Source: Oscillospiraceae bacterium
Lineage (GTDB): Bacteria > Bacillota > Clostridia > Oscillospirales > Oscillospiraceae
NCBI GenBank assembly: GCA_017455685.1
Contig: JAFSZH010000075.1
Location: forward strand, 1 to 41,878
Length of the DNA: 41,878 bases
Direction: 5' to 3'
Shown here: positions 24,647-31,470 of the stretch, in pieces
Numbering within the stretch: position 1 is the first letter of the stretch
Layout: every line of letters begins with the position of its first letter
Notes under the pieces: generated by a model
What the model was told of the DNA's origin: nothing
The model's database searches: none
What the model saw: the letters and a program-made list of their open reading frames with translations, nothing else
Program-made: the position numbers and the translations under genes

Positions 24647-24908
24647 ATTCCACCGCCGAAATGGTCCCGGTAACGATCAGCGTCTCCCGGTCCATGGCCC
24701 GGAGAGCCAAATCCGTTCCCAGGATGCGGACAGCGCCCCGGCCTGTGTCGGCCTCCACGCTCTCCGGGGAATAGCCGATCAGCCCCCTGTGATGCTCCAC
24801 CGTGGCTCGTCGCCGCCCGGAGAGCGTGATGCGCACCGCATCCGAGAGTGCCTCCTGAGGCAGGTCCAGCGTCTCCGCCAGATCCGCCACCGTATCCCTG
24901 ATCTTCAT
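24639..24908 (-). CDS. yqfC: Sporulation protein YqfC (YabP family)
   Basis: The 89-aa product has the YabP/YqfC pattern (DLPQEALSDAVRITLSGRR, VEHHRGLIGYSPESV, then LGTDLALRAMDRETLIVTG). The family is made in the mother cell under sigma-E in Bacillus; molecular role unclear. The start at 24908 follows GGGAGG. It is coupled to yqfD by an 8-nt overlap and is divergent from the ylbJ-like gene. Confidence 0.9.
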   Translation of the reverse strand: MKIRDTVADLAETLDLPQEALSDAVRITLSGRRRATVEHHRGLIGYSPESVEADTGRGAVRILGTDLALRAMDRETLIVTGTISAVEYD

Positions 24909-24983
24909 GCCGTCGCCTCCCGGATAAGCCTATGCGTCCGCGTCCGGCTTCATGTTGTACGCTTCTATGGTCGTCCGGCCGGG

Positions 24984-24991
24984 CATAGACT
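24984..24991 (+). promoter_or_regulatory. Possible sigma-E-like -10 before the ylbJ-like gene
   Basis: CATAGACT resembles the sigma-E -10 consensus CATACANT at all but one fixed position and ends 5 nt before the ATG at 24997. No convincing -35 is seen. The remaining divergent gap 24909-24996 shows no clear sigma-A promoter. Confidence 0.3.
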
Positions 24992-24996
24992 GCCCT

Positions 24997-25941
24997 ATGA
25001 AAAAACGATGGCTTTCTTCCGCCGCGGCGCTCACGCTGTTCGCGGTGTTTCTTCTCCGGTCCGGGCCTGCCCGGGAGGGCGCGGCCCGGGGTCTTGTCCT
25101 CTGGGCCGATATTCTCGTGCCCTCCCTGCTGCCTTTCTTCGCCGCGGCGGGGCTGCTCTCCCGGCTGGGTCTGCCCGAGGCGCTGGGCCGCCGTCTGCCG
25201 GGACGGCGCTTTTCCGGACCGGGGGCGGGGCTCTTTCTGCTGGGGCTCTCCGGGGGCTATCCGCTGGGGGCCGCTTCCGTGGCCCAGGCGGTCCGAGCCG
25301 GACGGCTCTCCCGGGCTGATGGAGACCGGCTTCTTTTCTTCTGTGACAACTCCGGCCCGGCCTTTGCCGTGGGCGCTCTGGGGGTCGGCGTGTTCGGCAG
25401 TGCCGGATGGGGGCTGTTCCTCTGGGGCATCCACGCTCTTGCCGCTCTGGCGCTGGCGCTGCTGACTCCCGGTAAAAAGGATGACGAAGGCCGCGAGAAC
25501 GTTTCCCCGTCAGCGCTTCCCTTCCCCCGGGCGCTGACGGAATCCGTTTCGGGGGCCGTGTCGGCGCTGCTGAATATCGGAGGCTACGTGGTCTTTTTCT
25601 CCGCTTTGCTGGGCGTGGGAGAGGCGCCGGGCTTTCCGGGCCTTATCTCTGACATACTGTCCCGGCGCTTCGGCTGGGAGGCCGCCGCTCTCCGGGCCCT
25701 GTTCGCCGGGTGTCTGGAGCTCTCCTCCGGGGTCGGCGCCATGGCGGGCATGGCCGTGACTCCCGGCCATCTGGCGCTGGCAGAGTTCCTTTTAAGCTGG
25801 GGCGGGCTGTGCGTGCATCTGCAGGCCGCCTCCGTCACGGCGGACGCCGGGCTGGATCTCTCCCGGCGGCTCCGCGGCAAGCTGCTCCACGGTCTGATCT
25901 CCGCCGCCGCGGCCTACGCCGCCTCACGCGTGATGCTTTGA
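24997..25941 (+). CDS. YlbJ-like sporulation integral membrane protein
   Basis: The 314-aa product is very hydrophobic, with about eight membrane segments, and has the nucleoside-recognition (Gate) motifs seen in YlbJ: SGGYPLGAASVAQAVRAGRL, FFCDNSGPAFAVGALG, and CLELSSGVGAM. YlbJ is a sigma-E-controlled protein needed for spore development; the transported molecule is unknown. I chose the ATG at 24997 (MKKRW) because the charged start followed by a membrane helix is natural; ATGs at 24952 and 24967 add a non-hydrophobic tail. No Shine-Dalgarno precedes any of them. The gene is divergent from yqfC, another sporulation gene. Confidence 0.82.
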   Translation: MKKRWLSSAAALTLFAVFLLRSGPAREGAARGLVLWADILVPSLLPFFAAAGLLSRLGLPEALGRRLPGRRFSGPGAGLFLLGLSGGYPLGAASVAQAVRAGRLSRADGDRLLFFCDNSGPAFAVGALGVGVFGSAGWGLFLWGIHALAALALALLTPGKKDDEGRENVSPSALPFPRALTESVSGAVSALLNIGGYVVFFSALLGVGEAPGFPGLISDILSRRFGWEAAALRALFAGCLELSSGVGAMAGMAVTPGHLALAEFLLSWGGLCVHLQAASVTADAGLDLSRRLRGKLLHGLISAAAAYAASRVML

Positions 25942-26014
25942 AAAAACCGCTATATCGCAGGGCCAGCTCTCCCGGTCTCCGCGGGCAGGATGAACGGCTT
26001 ATACGGATCCACAG

Positions 26015-26050
26015 CAAAGCGCTCTCCCCGATATCGGGGAGAGCGCTTTG
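26015..26050. terminator. Perfect 36-nt palindromic bidirectional terminator
   Basis: CAAAGCGCTCTCCCCGAT is followed immediately by its exact reverse complement. It lies between the convergent ylbJ-like gene and lysR-type gene. No long T run follows on either side; the very strong stem is the main evidence. Confidence 0.7.
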
Positions 26051-26078
26051 CCGATGACCGACCTCGTTTTCCGGCCGG

Positions 26079-27008
26079 TCAAATATGCCGTATGTTCTTG
26101 AACTCGGGGTTCTGCAGCTCCGTTTCCTTCATCATTTTCTTTATCCAGATCAGCAGTTCGGTGATCAAGGGCAGCTTGGACGAACTCTTGCGGTAGGAAA
26201 GATAGAGGGGATATCCATTCAGGGGGTAATCTGAAATGTGAATGTAACGGCGGCCCTCATACTGGTCGTTGATCAGCAGATTGTACGACGTGGTAAAAAC
26301 CAGAAGATTGCTGTTTCTCTTGAAGATCGTAAGGGAATCTCTTCCGGACTGGTACTTAACGTTCAGATTGATGTTGTTCCTGGTGAGAAATTTATCCAAA
26401 GTCTTCGTTTCATAGGTATCCAGATCCGTACGAACGAAGGAAAGCCCGTCCAGCTCCCGGAAAGCGATCTCTTTATCGTGAAAGAACGGATATTCCGCCG
26501 TTGCGGAAACGTAAAGCTGGTACTCCATGATAAAAACGCTTTCGATCCCGGGGTCTTCTTCGCTGAGCCTGTGAGCAGAGACCACGAGATCGCAGGCATT
26601 GTCCAGCAGCGCCTGCATGGTCGTATCCTCGTCAAAATGGGAGCGGACAAATTCCATGTTGCTGTGGGCGGACAGAAACAGCGGCATGATGAAGGCATAA
26701 AAATACATATTATCGCCGGCAATGGAAAGGATATCAGATTCTCCCTTGATCTTCTGGATGTCATTTTTGCATTTTTCCAGTTCGCCCATGACTTTTCTCG
26801 CGCAGGAATACAGCAGTTCACCGTACTCAGTGATCTCAAGAGTACGGTTGTTTCTGATGAACAATTTGACTCCGAACTCATCTTCCAGCTTTGTGAGTTT
26901 CTGGCTCAGCGCAGGCTGAGAAATGAAATGCTTTTCGGAGACCTTTCGCAGGTTCGGCTCTTCCACGATGGCGCAGAACTGTTCCAGATCAGAGATATTG
27001 ATATTCAT
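26079..27008 (-). CDS. LysR-family transcriptional regulator
   Basis: The 309-aa product starts at the ATG at 27008 after AGGGGGG; the frame is open 21 codons further but without a site. The N-terminal winged HTH reads DLEQFCAIVEEPNLRKVSEK then SQPALSQKLTKLEDEFGVKLF, the LysR signature. The C-terminal half is a periplasmic-binding-fold effector domain. It diverges from the URO-D/permease operon across a 319-nt AT-rich gap, the classical arrangement for a LysR activator of a neighbouring catabolic operon. The effector is unknown and is presumably the operon's substrate. Codon use is visibly less GC-biased than in the flanking genes. Confidence 0.93.
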   Translation of the reverse strand: MNINISDLEQFCAIVEEPNLRKVSEKHFISQPALSQKLTKLEDEFGVKLFIRNNRTLEITEYGELLYSCARKVMGELEKCKNDIQKIKGESDILSIAGDNMYFYAFIMPLFLSAHSNMEFVRSHFDEDTTMQALLDNACDLVVSAHRLSEEDPGIESVFIMEYQLYVSATAEYPFFHDKEIAFRELDGLSFVRTDLDTYETKTLDKFLTRNNINLNVKYQSGRDSLTIFKRNSNLLVFTTSYNLLINDQYEGRRYIHISDYPLNGYPLYLSYRKSSSKLPLITELLIWIKKMMKETELQNPEFKNIRHI

Positions 27009-27327
27009 GCCTTTTCCCCCCTGAAACAGTCTACTATACTTCGTCAAAATATGCAAATCCCGCCTTTCCACTTTTTCTATATAATGTAGGAAAAAAACTG
27101 TAAAATAGGAACAATCCTAAGGTCGAAAGGATCATGCCGAAGCGGGTACGCCGCCTTGTTATTGTCTATTTTGCACAGAATTGTTGCACGTTCTTTGCTA
27201 TTATTTATGAATGATAACTTCTTCTTACGATTATAATTTGTTTTTCTTATTGGAAATCACATTATTTATTTTGTAGAGTAGTATCAGAAGACGGCCGGCG
27301 TGCATCAAGAAAGAAAGGAGTGAACAA
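27009..27327. promoter_or_regulatory. Divergent control region of lysR and the URO-D operon
   Basis: This AT-rich gap holds a consensus TATAAT at 27232-27237 on the plus strand with no good -35 17 nt upstream (GAATGA), as expected of an activator-dependent promoter. A 19-nt dyad ATCCT-N9-AGGAT (27114-27132) and a TTAT-N9-ATAA dyad (about 27200-27217) are candidate LysR sites. TTGCAC is repeated directly at about 27171 and 27184. On the minus strand TTGCAT and TAGACT 17 nt apart could serve lysR. None of these is proven. Confidence 0.45.
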
Positions 27328-28467
27328 ATGGGAGAAAAAGACCTGCTGAATGAAAGAAGAAGGCTGTTCAACAACGCGTTTTCCATGGAGCATAACGAAA
27401 GAGTGCCTCTGTTTTCCAATTTTTGGACGTGGAAAATGCTTGACAGCGAATACCCGCTAAGACAGTCGTTGTCCGATTACGATCTGCTGGAGAAGCTGGT
27501 CAGTGATTTCCAGGAACGGTATCAGTTTGACTCTCACTTTGATCTGGGAACGAGAAACCCCATCCGCGTGGTCAACGCCCTTGGTACGGAAGGGTTCCAC
27601 CAGATCGACGATGAGAACAACTGTCTCGCCGTTTCCGATCACCAGATCATGGAAGCGTCGGAGTACAGGGACTACGTCAACAACCCGACGGCGTTTTTCT
27701 ACACGAAAGCTTTTGCCCGTTACTGTCCTGATCTGACAACGAAACAACTGAATGCCGCAGTGAAGGAATACAGGAAATTCACGGCGTTTTCTCAGAGGAT
27801 CACCAAAAAGTTCGCTGAGGATTATCAGTGTGTTCCCGTCTCGCCATATTACCTTAAGGAACCGTTCGAATACTTCTTCACTGCGCTGCGCGGGATCAAG
27901 GGAATGTCCATGGACATTCGAAGAAACTCCGGCGACCTGCTGGAAGCTCTGGACGCCATCTACGAAACGATCATGCTTCCGGGGATCGAAAGGGTACTGA
28001 AAATCGATACCAGTCCCTATCTGGGGGATGCGTACACCTCCTTTATGGGCTGGAGCATCCTCAACGAAAAACAGTTTGACAAATTCTACTGGCCGTACTT
28101 CATTCGTGTTTTTTCCAAAATGCTTGAGAACGACAAAAAGCTGTTCTTGATGTCGGAGGCCACGCTGCTCCGGTTTGCCGACCACTTCGATGATATTCCG
28201 AAGGGGCGGCTGATGGTCCAGCTGGAACAGGACGACATCTTTGCCGTGAGGAAACGTCTTCCCAACATGTCGATCGCAGGCGGAATGTCTCCCGAGCTCC
28301 TGGGCCGGGGGACCCCGGACGAATGCGTGGCGTACACGAAAAAGCTGATCGACGAGCTGGGCAACGGTTTTGTCCTCAGCCAGACGAAAATGATGTCCTA
28401 CGCCAGCGACTGCAAGCGGGAAAATCTTTTGGCGGTAAACAACTTTGCCTTAAACTACCGGACTTAA
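27328..28467 (+). CDS. URO-D-fold protein, paralog 1
   Basis: The 379-aa product has the late motif of the uroporphyrinogen decarboxylase / cobamide methyltransferase superfamily: AGGMSPELLGRGTPDECVAY then KKLIDELGNGFVLS and KRENLLAVNNF. It is not a normal HemE: the RQAGRYLPEY start and the terminal LGHG histidine are absent. The HxCG zinc site of MtaA/MtbA-type methyltransferases is also missing; the matching place reads LFLMSEATLLRFAD. The N-terminal stretch NFWTWKMLDSEYPLR and FDLGTRNP are shared with the paralog at 30008. The ATG follows AAAGGAG. It probably converts the compound brought in by the adjacent permease, but the reaction cannot be named. Confidence 0.8.
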   Translation: MGEKDLLNERRRLFNNAFSMEHNERVPLFSNFWTWKMLDSEYPLRQSLSDYDLLEKLVSDFQERYQFDSHFDLGTRNPIRVVNALGTEGFHQIDDENNCLAVSDHQIMEASEYRDYVNNPTAFFYTKAFARYCPDLTTKQLNAAVKEYRKFTAFSQRITKKFAEDYQCVPVSPYYLKEPFEYFFTALRGIKGMSMDIRRNSGDLLEALDAIYETIMLPGIERVLKIDTSPYLGDAYTSFMGWSILNEKQFDKFYWPYFIRVFSKMLENDKKLFLMSEATLLRFADHFDDIPKGRLMVQLEQDDIFAVRKRLPNMSIAGGMSPELLGRGTPDECVAYTKKLIDELGNGFVLSQTKMMSYASDCKRENLLAVNNFALNYRT

Positions 28468-28483
28468 TTGAGAGGTGAGGGAA

Positions 28484-29947
28484 ATGACAAAAACAAAAGA
28501 TAAAAGCACACTTCATATCATCATCGGCATTGCTATATTCCTGCTGATGCGCATCTTTATCCCCGCAACAAACGGTTTGACTTCCATCGGCGTCTCCGTT
28601 CTTTCCGTTTTCGTGGCGACCGTCTATCTGTGGATCACGATCGGGACCGGCTGGCCCAGCCTGCTGTGTATTCTGGGCATGATCCTGACCGGCGTTAAAA
28701 CCCCCGCGGAAATCTGGGCGGCCTCCTTCGGCAGCTGGCTGATCCCCTTCCTGATCTTCTGCTTCATGTTCTCCATCGCCCTGACGGAGACCGGATTCAT
28801 GCGTCGCATCATCACCTGGTTCATCACGAGAAAGTTTGTGGAAAACCGGCCTTGGGCATTCATCACCATGCTGCTGGTCGGCGAATACATTCTCGGTCTC
28901 ATCATGGACTGCACCGCCGAATCCGTGTTCGTGCTCCCGCTCTGCCTTGAGTTGTTCGAGATGCTGGAGTGCAAAAAAGAAGACAAGCTCGTAAAGGTCA
29001 TCCTGATCGGCTCCATCTGCTCTACGATCCTTTCCACCCTGGCCACCCCCATCGGCCACGTGATCCCCGTCATGTACATCGGCTACGCTCTGGCCGATCA
29101 CGGAGCTGCGGTTTCCCTGATTAAATACACCATCTGCGCTCTGCCCGCCTGCACCGTGACGCTGGCGCTGATGATCCTTTACTTCAAGTTCATCGTTCGG
29201 CCCGACGTTTCCAAGCTGCAGAACTATAACGTGGAGATGGCGCGGAAGAACCTGCCCCCCAAGACCAAGCAGGAGACCTACGTCGCTACGGCTTATTTCA
29301 TCTGCATCGCCCTCTGGATCCTGCCCGACCTGATCTCCGGGATCCTTCCCGGCGTGGCGTCCTACATCAGCGGGCTCGGATATGCCGTCGCCCCCGGTAT
29401 CGCGCTGTGCATCATGTGCATGGTCAAGGTCAACGGCAAGCCTGCGATGAACTATGTCGATCTGTTCTCCAAGGTGAACTGGAACACGATCATCCTGGTC
29501 TGCTGCATGAACACCCTCAGCTCCACGATCACTGCCGCGTCCACGGGCGTGTCCACCTGGCTGGGCAACGTGATGAGCCCGCTGGTCGCTTCCGTTTCCA
29601 GCGGCATGGTTATCGTGGCGATCGCCGCGATCTGGGATATCGTGCAGACGAACTTCATGTCCTGCTTCGCGACCGGCGCCATGGTTTACGCCGCTATCGT
29701 GCCCATGTGCATCGCATTCCCCGCGCTGGGCGTGTCTCCCGCCGCCATGACGCTGCTGATCGGCATGGGCTGCGGCTTCGGCGCTCTGATCCCCCCTGCT
29801 TCCGGTCCCCCGTCCGTGCTGATGTCTACGGATTGGTGCACCCCCTCCGACTCCTTCAAGATCACCCCGCCCATTATCGTCATCTTCATCCTCGCAACGA
29901 TCTTCCTCGCCTATCCGCTGTTCTCGGCCATGGTCGCTGCGCTTTAA
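28484..29947 (+). CDS. Ion-transporter superfamily (SLC13/DASS-like) permease
   Basis: The 487-aa product has about twelve membrane segments and the two-repeat layout of the ion transporter superfamily (DASS/SLC13, ArsB relatives). The second half includes NWNTIILVCCMNTLSSTITA, WDIVQTNFMSCFATGA and the proline-rich GALIPPASGPPSVLM, in the place of the DASS signature GFMLPVxTPPN. The SNT substrate motifs of carboxylate carriers are not intact (CTAES and QTNFMS appear instead), so the substrate may be unusual. An anionic substrate is the default inference. The ATG at 28484 follows GAGGTGAGG; it lies 16 nt after the first URO-D gene. Confidence 0.75.
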   Translation: MTKTKDKSTLHIIIGIAIFLLMRIFIPATNGLTSIGVSVLSVFVATVYLWITIGTGWPSLLCILGMILTGVKTPAEIWAASFGSWLIPFLIFCFMFSIALTETGFMRRIITWFITRKFVENRPWAFITMLLVGEYILGLIMDCTAESVFVLPLCLELFEMLECKKEDKLVKVILIGSICSTILSTLATPIGHVIPVMYIGYALADHGAAVSLIKYTICALPACTVTLALMILYFKFIVRPDVSKLQNYNVEMARKNLPPKTKQETYVATAYFICIALWILPDLISGILPGVASYISGLGYAVAPGIALCIMCMVKVNGKPAMNYVDLFSKVNWNTIILVCCMNTLSSTITAASTGVSTWLGNVMSPLVASVSSGMVIVAIAAIWDIVQTNFMSCFATGAMVYAAIVPMCIAFPALGVSPAAMTLLIGMGCGFGALIPPASGPPSVLMSTDWCTPSDSFKITPPIIVIFILATIFLAYPLFSAMVAAL

Positions 29948-29954
29948 CCCGCAT

Positions 29955-29990
29955 ATGCCAAACAGCGGTCTCCATGCCGCTGTCTGGCAT
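29955..29990 (+). other. Intercistronic stem-loop in the URO-D operon
   Basis: ATGCCA-A-ACAGCGG (29955-29968) pairs with CCGCTGT-C-TGGCAT (29977-29990) around an 8-nt loop, 13 pairs with one mismatch. No T run follows, so it is not a standard terminator. It lies between the permease stop and the second URO-D start and may tune mRNA stability or relative expression. Confidence 0.7.
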
Positions 29991-30007
29991 ACGAAAAGGA
30001 GGCCAAT

Positions 30008-31147
30008 ATGGAAGACAGAAGCTTGTTTTTGGAGAGAAAAACGATCATCAACAATGCGTTCGCGTGCAGGAAAAATACCCGGGTCCCTATCTTTTCAAAC
30101 TTCTGGACGTGGAAAATGCTGGATTCCGAGTATTCTCTTCGTGAAACGCTGGAAAACTACGATATCCTCTTCCGTGTGGTCTGTGACTTTCAGGAGCGAT
30201 ACCAGTTTGACTCCCTTTTCGATCTGGGTACGAGAAACCCGGTACGGGTAACGAAGGCGTTGGGAGACAACGAGTTCCACAAAATAGACGATGCGACGGA
30301 GTCGATCTACGTTCTGGACCATGAGATCATGTCCGAAGACGACTACGACTTGTTTATCAAGGATAAGACCGAGTTTTACTGGACGAAAGCCTTTGCGCGC
30401 TATTGCCCTGATCTTACGATCGGACAGCTGGACAACGCCATCAGGGAGTATCGTGATTTTCAAAAGTTCTCCGCGGGGATCGCGAAAAAGTTCGTGGAAG
30501 ACTACCAATGCGTTCCCGCGCCGATCAACTACCTGAAGCAGCCTTTCGAATACTTTTTCACGTCGCTCAGAGGAATGAAGGGCTGCGCCCTGGACCTGCG
30601 GCGGAAAAAAGACAAGGTGATCGAAGCCTGCAGGCACATCTACGAGACGATGACTCTCCCGCTCCTCAAGCGGGTGATCCAGCAGGACAACAGCGGTTTC
30701 ATGTGCGACATGTATACCGCTTTTCTGGGGCACAGTATTCTGAACACGAAACAATTCGGAGACATCTACTGGCCGGTCCTGAAAGGCTGCATGGACATGT
30801 TCGAGCAGAACGGAAAGCAGCTGCTGATCCAGTCCGAGAGTACGCTTCTGCGATTTGCGGATTTCTTCAAGGACGTGCCCGTCGGCCTGCTCGCTATCGA
30901 AATCGAACAGGACGACATCTTTGAAATGAGAAAAGCCCTGCCGCAGATCTGTTTTCTCGGAGGAATGCCGACGTATCTGCTCGGACGGGGAACCCCGGAA
31001 CAGTGCGTTGACTACACGAAGAAGCTGATCGACGGCATGGGAAACGGTTTTATCCTCAGTCAGGACAAAATGATCTCCTACCGAAAGGACTGCAAGAGAG
31101 AGAATCTCCTGGCGTCGAACAATTTTGCCAGAGAGTACAAGCTGTGA
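30008..31147 (+). CDS. URO-D-fold protein, paralog 2
   Basis: This 379-aa product aligns without gaps to the one at 27328, with roughly 55-57% identical residues over the first 60 positions counted by eye. Shared blocks are SNFWTWKMLDSEY, DFQERYQFDS, KAFARYCPDLT, EDYQCVP, EYFFT and LLGRGTP. It too lacks HemE and zinc-methyltransferase active residues. Keeping two full-length copies in one operon suggests either a heteromer or two related substrates. The ATG follows AAAAGGAGG. It belongs to the same operon as the permease, after a stem-loop. Confidence 0.8.
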   Translation: MEDRSLFLERKTIINNAFACRKNTRVPIFSNFWTWKMLDSEYSLRETLENYDILFRVVCDFQERYQFDSLFDLGTRNPVRVTKALGDNEFHKIDDATESIYVLDHEIMSEDDYDLFIKDKTEFYWTKAFARYCPDLTIGQLDNAIREYRDFQKFSAGIAKKFVEDYQCVPAPINYLKQPFEYFFTSLRGMKGCALDLRRKKDKVIEACRHIYETMTLPLLKRVIQQDNSGFMCDMYTAFLGHSILNTKQFGDIYWPVLKGCMDMFEQNGKQLLIQSESTLLRFADFFKDVPVGLLAIEIEQDDIFEMRKALPQICFLGGMPTYLLGRGTPEQCVDYTKKLIDGMGNGFILSQDKMISYRKDCKRENLLASNNFAREYKL

Positions 31148-31160
31148 AGGAGGCGGAACA

Positions 31161-31304
31161 ATGCCGGAAAACGAAGACAAAAAAGTCAGCTTTACCTATC
31201 CCGAGGGCTTTATCGAAGCGGCGAACAGTTTGGAGGGCTTCGATGATGAAGAGAGCCGGAAGGCATTCCTCGCCGGTTTCATCCCGTACATCGTCATGAT
31301 GTAA
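31161..31304 (+). CDS. 47-aa acidic microprotein of the URO-D operon
   Basis: A 47-codon frame begins at the ATG at 31161 with a strong AAGGAGG ten nt upstream and 13 nt after the second URO-D stop. It starts MPENEDKKVSFTYPEGFIEA, is acidic in the middle (GFDDEESRKAF) and ends hydrophobic (LAGFIPYIVMM). The stop is followed by the operon terminator. I recognise no family. The excellent ribosome site, tight spacing and lack of any other gene before the terminator support a real product, possibly a small subunit or regulator of the URO-D proteins or permease. Confidence 0.65.
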   Translation: MPENEDKKVSFTYPEGFIEAANSLEGFDDEESRKAFLAGFIPYIVMM

Positions 31305-31332
31305 AAAAGGTAGAGCACCCCCGAAACGGACT

Positions 31333-31373
31333 CCGCCCCTGCCCGAAACGGCAGGGGCGGTTTTTCTGTTTTT
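31333..31373 (+). terminator. Terminator of the URO-D operon
   Basis: CCGCCCCTGCC (31333-31343) pairs with GGCAGGGGCGG (31350-31360) around CGAAAC, followed by TTTTTCTGTTTTT. Strong rho-independent terminator. Confidence 0.93.
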
Positions 31374-31420
31374 CGATCGTTTTTCTGCGGAAACGGATGA
31401 AGCAAAAACCGCGCTTTTCC

Positions 31421-31449
31421 TTGCCGAATCAACGGAAAAATGTTACAAT
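31421..31449 (+). promoter_or_regulatory. Promoter of rlmD
   Basis: TTGCCG (31421-31426), a 17-nt spacer and TACAAT (31444-31449), with the ATG at 31471 and a GAGGAAA site between. Confidence 0.65.
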
Positions 31450-31470
31450 GTCCCCGGTGAGGAAAGCCGT

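Noticed and set aside
26015-26050. The 36-nt palindrome as an operator or attachment site
   Set aside because: It lies exactly between two convergent gene ends, so a bidirectional terminator explains it better.
27328-28467. Naming the URO-D genes hemE (heme synthesis)
   Set aside because: The HemE N-terminal arginine block and terminal histidine are missing, there are two copies in one operon, and no other heme gene is present.
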